Origin: Lachnospiraceae bacterium
GTDB lineage: Bacteria; Bacillota; Clostridia; Lachnospirales; Lachnospiraceae
DNA length: 11,991 nucleotides
NCBI GenBank assembly: GCA_024684155.1
Contig: JAIKXK010000228.1
Coordinates: 1 to 11,991 of the forward strand
Direction: 5' to 3'
Every line of letters begins with the position of its first letter. Positions within the stretch are counted from its first letter, which is position 1. A program made the translations under genes and the position numbers. The notes under the pieces are model-generated. The model was not told the origin of the DNA. It did not search any database and saw nothing but the letters and a program-made list of their open reading frames with translations. Shown piece by piece: positions 6,048 to 11,991 of the stretch.

Positions 6048-8306
6048 ATGTTGGATAAATTTATTACAAATGGAAACTATAGTTTTACAGAAAAAGGAAT
6101 TTCACCAATTCCCATGTTGTTTCGACGTGATATAGAGATTACGAAAAAGGTGAAAAAAGCAGAGTTGTTTGCAACAGCTATTGGAGTCTATAACCTTTAC
6201 TTAAATGAAGAGAGGGTTGGACGTGAATATTTTGCTCCAGGCTTTACTTCCTACAAATCTACTCTTTTATATCAGACCTATGACTTAACGAATCAGTTAC
6301 TTCAGGGGAAAAATAGTATTTGTGCCTCTGTAAGTGGTGGATGGGCAGTAGGAAGCTTTGTATTTACACGACAAAATCGTGTTACTGCAAATCGTCAGGC
6401 CTTTGCGGCAGAACTACACCTTACGTACGAAGATGGTTCTAAGGAGCTAATTTCCACCGATGAAAAATGGTGGGTGTGTCAAAACGGACCATTAAAAGAA
6501 GCGGATATTTACGATGGAGAAGTTTTTGATGCTTCCATGAAACAAAAGGATTTTGTTTGGCAGGTAGCTACGAAAGAAAAGGTAAAGATTCAACCTGATT
6601 TAGTTTTAGATGATAGAGAACCGGTGGTGGAAGTAGAAACACTTAACCCTATCAGCAGAACGAAGGTAGGAGATGAATATATCTTTGATTTTGGCCAAAA
6701 CTTTGCTGGAGTTGTGAAGTTTTATATAGATGGAAAAGAAGGTCAAAAATTAAACTTTCGACATGCAGAGGTTTTAAATGCAGACGGAAGCTTACAGACC
6801 GATTTTCTTCGCTCTGCAAAGGCAAGAGTAGCTTACACCTGTAAAGAAGGAGAACAGGAATATTCTCCAGAGCATACCTACATGGGATTTCGTTATGTAG
6901 GAGTCAGTGGTCTATTAGAAGAACAGCTTGGGTCATTTGTATTAGAGGCAAAAGTACTTTCCTCTGCATCCAAACGAAATGGAGATTTTTCCTGTGACAA
7001 TGAAGACTTAAATCGCTTACAGCAAAACATTGTATGGGGTGGAAAATCAAATCTGTTTGAAATCCCTACGGATTGTCCACAAAGAGATGAGCGTATGGGA
7101 TGGACGGGAGATATTGCTGTGTTTGCTCCAACAGCCTGCTTTAACTTTAAGATGGAAAAATTCTTGAAGAAGTGGCTTAGAGATATGAGAAGTGAGCAAA
7201 TCATAACAGGTGGTATTCCAAATACCATTCCCTCTCAAGGCTATGGCTTCCCGGCAACCATGCCTACCATGGCGGTAGATTTCTGGGGAGATGCCTGCCT
7301 TATGGTTCCGTACGCCATGTATATGGCTTATGGCGATAAGAGCGTTTTAAAAGAAAACTATGAAATGATGAAGTCTTATGTTGGGGCTTGCAGTCGATGG
7401 GCAGCCTTTGCTTCCTTTGGAAGCAACCGATATATTTGGAATACCTTCCATATGCTTCATTTTGGAGACTGGGTTTCTCCTGATGTGCCACAGATGGAAC
7501 AGTGGCAGAAACGCAGCCCCTGGACAGCAACTGCCAGCTTGTATCATAGTGCAGCACTGCTTTCAAAAATAGCAGAGATCCTTGGATTTGAAAAAGATGA
7601 GAAAAAATATAGAGAGTTAAGTGAAAAAGTAGCAGATGCCTATGTGAAGAAGTTTACAGATGGAAATGGAAAACTTTTAGAGGAATTCCAAACCGCCTAC
7701 GTATTACCAATTCACTTTAAGATGTTTGATGAAGAAACAAGACAAAAGGCAGCAAAAAACTTAGCAGAGCTTGTAAAGAAAAATGATTATTGTATTGGAA
7801 CAGGATTCCCTGGTACGCCATATATTCTTTTTGCATTAGCAGATAATGGGTATGCAGATGTGGCCTATAAAATGTTATTTAATAAGAAATGTCCTTCCTG
7901 GCTCTATGAAGTAAAGATGGGAGCTACCACCATTTGGGAAAGATGGGACGGTTTGGATGAAACAGGAAATTGTCCAATTGGGGATGATGGAACAGATCTT
8001 ATGATTTCTTACAATCATTATGCATCAGGAGCGGTAGGTGATTTCCTGTATAAACGAGTTTTGGGAATAGAACCAATACAGCCTGGCTATAAAATTTTCC
8101 AGGTAAAGCCTGTATTAGGAGAAGAATTACAGGAGGCAAAGGGATATGTAGATACACCTTATGGAAAAATTACAGTGGAATGGCACCGCCAAAGCGACTT
8201 TACCATTCGCGTAAGTGTTCCAGAAGGATGTAAATGTAAACTGGTACTTCCAAATGGTGTAGAGGAAGTACTAAGTGGGGGAGAACACGAAAGAAAAAGC
8301 ATATAA
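6048..8306 (+). CDS. GH78 alpha-L-rhamnosidase, cytoplasmic
   Basis: This 752-residue inverting glycosidase would release L-rhamnose from alpha-L-rhamnosides. In order it has an N-terminal beta-sandwich (about 30-190), a concanavalin-like region (about 195-300), an alpha/alpha-barrel catalytic domain (about 305-665) and a C-terminal beta-sandwich (about 670-752). The GH78 signature TDCPQRDERMGWTGD (341-355) supplies the acidic active-site residues Asp342, Glu348 and Asp355. TTIWERWDG (627-635) holds Glu631, the expected general base. There is no signal peptide, so it acts on imported substrate. I chose ATG 6048 because AGGAG (6037-6041) is 6 nt upstream. The longer in-frame start at 5922 would run through the terminator and promoter. 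It is first in the operon, 13 bp before the transporter gene. Whether it prefers plant polymer fragments or small glycosides cannot be told. Confidence 0.93.
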   Translation: MLDKFITNGNYSFTEKGISPIPMLFRRDIEITKKVKKAELFATAIGVYNLYLNEERVGREYFAPGFTSYKSTLLYQTYDLTNQLLQGKNSICASVSGGWAVGSFVFTRQNRVTANRQAFAAELHLTYEDGSKELISTDEKWWVCQNGPLKEADIYDGEVFDASMKQKDFVWQVATKEKVKIQPDLVLDDREPVVEVETLNPISRTKVGDEYIFDFGQNFAGVVKFYIDGKEGQKLNFRHAEVLNADGSLQTDFLRSAKARVAYTCKEGEQEYSPEHTYMGFRYVGVSGLLEEQLGSFVLEAKVLSSASKRNGDFSCDNEDLNRLQQNIVWGGKSNLFEIPTDCPQRDERMGWTGDIAVFAPTACFNFKMEKFLKKWLRDMRSEQIITGGIPNTIPSQGYGFPATMPTMAVDFWGDACLMVPYAMYMAYGDKSVLKENYEMMKSYVGACSRWAAFASFGSNRYIWNTFHMLHFGDWVSPDVPQMEQWQKRSPWTATASLYHSAALLSKIAEILGFEKDEKKYRELSEKVADAYVKKFTDGNGKLLEEFQTAYVLPIHFKMFDEETRQKAAKNLAELVKKNDYCIGTGFPGTPYILFALADNGYADVAYKMLFNKKCPSWLYEVKMGATTIWERWDGLDETGNCPIGDDGTDLMISYNHYASGAVGDFLYKRVLGIEPIQPGYKIFQVKPVLGEELQEAKGYVDTPYGKITVEWHRQSDFTIRVSVPEGCKCKLVLPNGVEEVLSGGEHERKSI

Positions 8307-8319
8307 ACTGAGGTGAAAC

Positions 8320-10005
8320 ATGAAGGATAGAAAAACGGATTTTTTTGAAAAACCAATATTTCGAACAAGAATTAAATCAGCAGCAGTAAAGCCAAATGAG
8401 ATGTTAGTGGGCTATTTCTTAGCTCCTTTTATGGCTTTAATCTCCAATGCGATTTTTGCATCTTATTTGAACAGATATTACTCTGATGTAATTGGCTGGA
8501 CGGATAAGTCAAAGTTTGGAATTTTTTCTGCAATGCTTCCAATTGTATCGGTTATTTTTGTGGTACTTGGAAACTTAATAGTAGGAAGAATAATGGATGA
8601 CACCAGAACCTCTCAAGGTAAGGCAAGACCGATTATGTTATTGTCTGCTCCATTAGTTACTATAGCGGTAGGACTTTTATTTTTAACACCAAATAATTCC
8701 TCTCCTTTGGTTCAGATGATCTGGATGGCATTTTCCTATAATATGTATTATGCAGTGGCATATCCTTTGTACTATACCTCTCATAGTTCCATGGTAAATC
8801 TTTCCACAAGAGATCAAAAGAAAAGAGGCCTTCTTGCAACGCTATCCAATGCCAGCGGTGTTGCTTCTCTTGGAATTGGATCAAGTATTTTAGTTCCTAT
8901 TTTACTTCAGAGTTACTTGTTTGTAGAAAATAATGGTGTCATTGATCAGCAGAAAAGTTATGACCATTGGCGGGTGGTTATGATTGTACTTTGTGTATTA
9001 ACCTTTGTGGGAATTATGCTTGAGTACTACAACACCAGAGAGCGAATTACAGAAGAAAATATTCGCCTTGATATTAAAGAAGAAAAACTTCCAATGAAGC
9101 AGCAGATTGCTTCCTGTGTAAAAGAAAAATACTGGTGGTTAATTATTCTTTACTTCCTTTTATTCCAGTTTGGCGGATTAGTAAAGAATGGCTCTATGAG
9201 TTATTACTGCAGATGGATGTTTGACAGTATTACTACAGAGGCTCAGGCTGGAACAGCTATGGGTACCTTGGGTCTGATTGGTGGAATTCCAACAGCGATT
9301 GGTATGGTACTGGCTTGGCCAATTGCTTCAAAACTTGGAAAACAAAGATCCATTGTTCTTGGACTTTTACTTTCAGTCATTGGCGGTAGCGTAAGCTTTA
9401 TTGATGTTCATGATTTCACTACGGTTTGTATTGGAGTTATTTTAAAGGGAATTGGTTCTATTCCAGCCATGTATGTAACATTGGCTTTACTTTCAGATGT
9501 ATTAGATCACTTGGAAGCAAAGAATGGATTCCGAAGTGATGGATTTACCATGTCCGTATATGGAGCCATTATGGTAGGAATGACAGGTCTTGGAAATGGA
9601 ATTATTAATGCACTTTTAACAGCCAGTGGATACGATGCAACGGCAGCAGTGCAAAATGAATCTGTAGGTCATATGCTTGTAATCTGTTATCTGGGAGTAG
9701 AACTTTTCTGTTACGCCATCTTAGTTGTTTTAATGAGCTTCTTAAAAGTAGAAAAGGAAGTGGCAGAAGATCAAAAAATTATTCGCGAAAGACAAAAGCA
9801 GCAGGTTCTTTCTGAAGGAAGAGAATGGGTTGAACCGGAAGAACAGATGAGAAGGGAACAGGAAGCTGCAGAAAAAGAAGCGGAAGAAGAACGAATCAAA
9901 GAACTTCATGAGTACTGTGATAAAAAAGGACTTTCCTTTGAAGAGGAAGAACGTAAGTATCAGGAAAAGAAGAAAAAGAAAAGTTTGTTTTCGTTTTTAG
10001 AATAG
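8320..10005 (+). CDS. GPH/MFS_2-type glycoside transporter with charged tail
   Basis: This 561-residue inner-membrane transporter probably imports the glycoside cut by its neighbours. About twelve hydrophobic segments fill residues 28-475. The loop after helix 2, GRIMDDTRTSQGKARP (89-104), aligns with the equivalent GPH loop of MelB (TRSRWGKFKP), and YYSDVIG (53-59) aligns with MelB YYTDVVG. By eye, the MelB cation aspartates D55 and D59 correspond to Val81 and Asn85, and the sugar-site aspartates D19 and D124 to Leu40 and Ala147, so coupling may differ. Residues 476-561 form a highly charged Glu/Lys/Arg tail, probably coiled-coil, ending KKKKKSLFSFLE; it is not a PTS IIA domain like that of LacS. 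GAGG (8310-8313) gives a standard start. It lies between the two glycosidase genes with 13-bp gaps on each side, so all three are probably co-transcribed. Confidence 0.88.
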   Translation: MKDRKTDFFEKPIFRTRIKSAAVKPNEMLVGYFLAPFMALISNAIFASYLNRYYSDVIGWTDKSKFGIFSAMLPIVSVIFVVLGNLIVGRIMDDTRTSQGKARPIMLLSAPLVTIAVGLLFLTPNNSSPLVQMIWMAFSYNMYYAVAYPLYYTSHSSMVNLSTRDQKKRGLLATLSNASGVASLGIGSSILVPILLQSYLFVENNGVIDQQKSYDHWRVVMIVLCVLTFVGIMLEYYNTRERITEENIRLDIKEEKLPMKQQIASCVKEKYWWLIILYFLLFQFGGLVKNGSMSYYCRWMFDSITTEAQAGTAMGTLGLIGGIPTAIGMVLAWPIASKLGKQRSIVLGLLLSVIGGSVSFIDVHDFTTVCIGVILKGIGSIPAMYVTLALLSDVLDHLEAKNGFRSDGFTMSVYGAIMVGMTGLGNGIINALLTASGYDATAAVQNESVGHMLVICYLGVELFCYAILVVLMSFLKVEKEVAEDQKIIRERQKQQVLSEGREWVEPEEQMRREQEAAEKEAEEERIKELHEYCDKKGLSFEEEERKYQEKKKKKSLFSFLE

Positions 10006-10018
10006 AAAGGGTGTCATT

Positions 10019-11991
10019 ATGAGAAAATTGGATTTTAACAAAAATTGGAGAGTACGAGTACTGAATTCATCGGATGAATGGGAGAAGGTATCTCTTCCAC
10101 ATGATGCTATGATCCATGAAACAAGAAGTAAAGATAGTGATGGTATGCACAATATTGGATGGTTTGATGCAAAAGACTATGAATATGAAACTTCCTTTTT
10201 CGCTTCTGAAGAACAGAAAGAGAAGAATTTAGTATTGGAGTTTGAAGGGGTATACCACAATCCAGAAGTATATGTAAATGGGGAAAAGATTTTTTCTCAT
10301 GCCTATGGTTATACGGGATTTTATGTACCTTTGGATGGGCATATTACTTATGGCCAGGAGAATGTAATCCGGGTTGTAGCCTATAACTCCGATCAGCCTA
10401 ATAGCCGTTGGTATTCAGGAACAGGAATCTATCGCCCCGTATGGTTGTATGAACTTCCAAAGAATCATATTAAACTGGATGGTGTAAAGATTAAGACCCT
10501 TTCCATTCATCCTGCAAAGATTGCCATAAAGGCAGAGGTAACAGGAGAAGGAAAAGAAGTTACGGTTTCTATTTGCGATGCAACAGGAACAGAAGTAGTA
10601 AAGACAACTGGACCTGCCAATGAATGGTTTGAGTGCATTGTGGAAAATGCTTCTCTTTGGTCAACAGAAACTCCTTACTTATATGAGGCAAAGGTCTCTT
10701 ATATGGAAGATGAAGTATGTGAGAACTTTGGTATTCGACAGTTACAGTGGACCCCTGAAAAGGGAATGACCATGAATGGAAAACGAGTGTTATTAAAGGG
10801 TGCCTGTATTCATCATGACAATGGCGTTTTAGGTGCCTGTGCTTATGAAAAGGCAGAGGAGCGAAAGGTAAGACTTCACCTGGAACAGGGGTATAACGCC
10901 CTTCGTTCTGCTCATAATCCATGTTCAAAGGCGCTTCTTCGTGCCTGCGATAAGCTTGGAATGTTAATGATGGATGAATATGTAGATGCCTGGTATATCC
11001 ATAAAACCAAGTACGATTATGTCAATTATTTAATGGAAAACTGGCCAAAGGACTTAGAGGATATGGTAGATAAGGATTATAATCATCCTTCTGTTATTAT
11101 GTACTCTACAGGAAATGAAGTGGCTGAGACTGCTCAGGAAAAGGGAATAAAATTAACACAGGACTTTACCGATCATCTTCATTCTTTAGATGATACAAGA
11201 CCAGTTAGTTGTGGAATCAATATCTTCTTTAACTTCTTAAGCTCTGCAGGTTTTGGAATTTATTCCGATGATAAGGCTGAAAAGGAAACTAAGAAAAAGA
11301 ATAAACCGGTAGGCAGTGAATTTTATAATACAATGGCTGGAATTTTTGGTGATAAGACCATGAAGCTTGGTGCCACCATTCATCCTTGTGATGTAAAGAC
11401 CAGAGATGCCTATGCAGCTATGGATGTTGCAGGATATAACTATGGAATCTTACGTTATAAAAAAGATTTAAAGAAGTATCCAAATCGTTTGATATTGGGA
11501 AGTGAAACCTTCTGTAAAGACTCTTGGCAGTTTATGGAAATTGCAAAGGATAATCCAAGAATTATTGGAGACTTTGTCTGGGCTGGTATGGACTATATCG
11601 GTGAAGCTGGTATTGGTGCCTGGGAATATGAAGACTATGCACCAAAGGGAGCACCTGATGAAGGATGGCTGACGGCAGGAAGTGGTCGAATTGATATCTT
11701 GGGAAATCCAAACGGAGAGGCTGCTTATACAAGAGTAGTATTTGGAAAACAGGATTCTCCGGCTATTGCGGTAAAGCCTGTTTACCAAAGAGGAAAACAT
11801 TCTCCTTCCGCATGGAAGATGACAGATGCCTTGGAAAACTGGAGTTATCCAGGATGTGATGGAGTAATGTCTGAGGTGGAAGTCTATGCAAAGGCTTATG
11901 AATGTGAATTATTTTTAAATAAAAGATCTTTTGGCAGAAAGAAACTTGGAAAAGAATGCAGATGTTACTTTAAGGTTCCTTATGAGGAAGG
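10019..11991 (+). CDS. GH2 glycosidase (beta-galactosidase/glucuronidase-like), 3' partial
   Basis: An uninterrupted frame of 657 codons starts at ATG 10019 and leaves the window open. AAAGGG (10006-10011) is its ribosome binding site. An N-terminal sugar-binding domain (about 1-150) contains EGVYHNPEVYVNGE and NSRWYSGTGIYRPVWL. An Ig-like domain (about 152-245) follows, then a TIM barrel with LLKGACIHHDNGVLG, NALRSAHNPCS and MMDEYVDAW. The expected acid/base is Glu367 in STGNEVAE, and the nucleophile is Glu496 in LGSETF. The layout resembles GH2 enzymes that carry a DUF4982-type C-terminal region, the start of which may be what follows residue 575. There is no signal peptide, so action is cytoplasmic. 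The substrate could be a beta-galactoside, beta-glucuronide or similar. The position after the rhamnosidase and transporter genes suggests that it cuts a sugar exposed once rhamnose is removed. Confidence 0.92.
   Translation, partial: MRKLDFNKNWRVRVLNSSDEWEKVSLPHDAMIHETRSKDSDGMHNIGWFDAKDYEYETSFFASEEQKEKNLVLEFEGVYHNPEVYVNGEKIFSHAYGYTGFYVPLDGHITYGQENVIRVVAYNSDQPNSRWYSGTGIYRPVWLYELPKNHIKLDGVKIKTLSIHPAKIAIKAEVTGEGKEVTVSICDATGTEVVKTTGPANEWFECIVENASLWSTETPYLYEAKVSYMEDEVCENFGIRQLQWTPEKGMTMNGKRVLLKGACIHHDNGVLGACAYEKAEERKVRLHLEQGYNALRSAHNPCSKALLRACDKLGMLMMDEYVDAWYIHKTKYDYVNYLMENWPKDLEDMVDKDYNHPSVIMYSTGNEVAETAQEKGIKLTQDFTDHLHSLDDTRPVSCGINIFFNFLSSAGFGIYSDDKAEKETKKKNKPVGSEFYNTMAGIFGDKTMKLGATIHPCDVKTRDAYAAMDVAGYNYGILRYKKDLKKYPNRLILGSETFCKDSWQFMEIAKDNPRIIGDFVWAGMDYIGEAGIGAWEYEDYAPKGAPDEGWLTAGSGRIDILGNPNGEAAYTRVVFGKQDSPAIAVKPVYQRGKHSPSAWKMTDALENWSYPGCDGVMSEVEVYAKAYECELFLNKRSFGRKKLGKECRCYFKVPYEE

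Noticed and set aside
10569..10928. Minus-strand frame of 119 codons
   Set aside because: It lies opposite the GH2 gene, has no recognisable product or ribosome binding site, and is a shadow of that strong coding frame.
11468..11800. Minus-strand frame of 110 codons
   Set aside because: It lies opposite the GH2 catalytic domain, which is intact in this stretch. No family features were seen.

Overview
The window reads as chromosomal DNA of a low-GC Gram-positive anaerobe, most likely a gut-type Clostridia member (Lachnospiraceae-like). The reasons are the A/T-rich codon choice, strong GGAGG-type ribosome binding sites, a DUF5688-family gene, GHKL/LytTR signalling genes and a cytoplasmic GH78/GH2 plus GPH-type sugar locus. 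This placement is inferred from gene content only. No rRNA, tRNA, insertion sequence, phage gene or CRISPR array was seen, and codon use looks even throughout.

Layout. (1) 1-99: the last 16 codons of an unidentified gene and a strong terminator. (2) 115-1005, minus strand: a DUF5688-family protein with its own promoter. (3) 1006-1271: a divergent control region. (4) 1272-3810: a complete CbiM(PDGLE)-CbiQ-CbiO energy-coupling-factor importer for Co2+ or Ni2+. (5) 3890-5941: a LytTR response regulator and a GHKL sensor kinase under an extended -10 promoter, ended by a terminator whose loop contains the kinase stop codon. (6) 5957-6047: a promoter with two identical 9-bp direct repeats, TTTGCGACA-N12-TTTGCGACA. 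(7) 6048 to the end: a carbohydrate operon of a GH78 alpha-L-rhamnosidase, a GPH/MFS_2-type glycoside transporter with a long charged C-terminal tail, and a GH2 glycosidase that runs off the right edge.

How it may work together. The transporter would import a rhamnose-containing glycoside or oligosaccharide. The two enzymes, which lack signal peptides, would then remove alpha-L-rhamnosyl and probably beta-galactosyl or beta-glucuronosyl residues in the cytoplasm. The repeat in front of the rhamnosidase gene has the geometry expected of a LytTR-domain binding site (9-bp direct repeats, 12-bp spacer, 21-bp period) and lies just upstream of a promoter with no recognisable -35 box. The simplest model is that the adjacent LytTR/GHKL pair switches on the glycoside operon. 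The ECF metal importer looks like a separate unit with its own possible operator.

The most interesting points are this candidate regulatory link, and the fact that the transporter appears to lack the acidic residues that bind cation and sugar in MelB.
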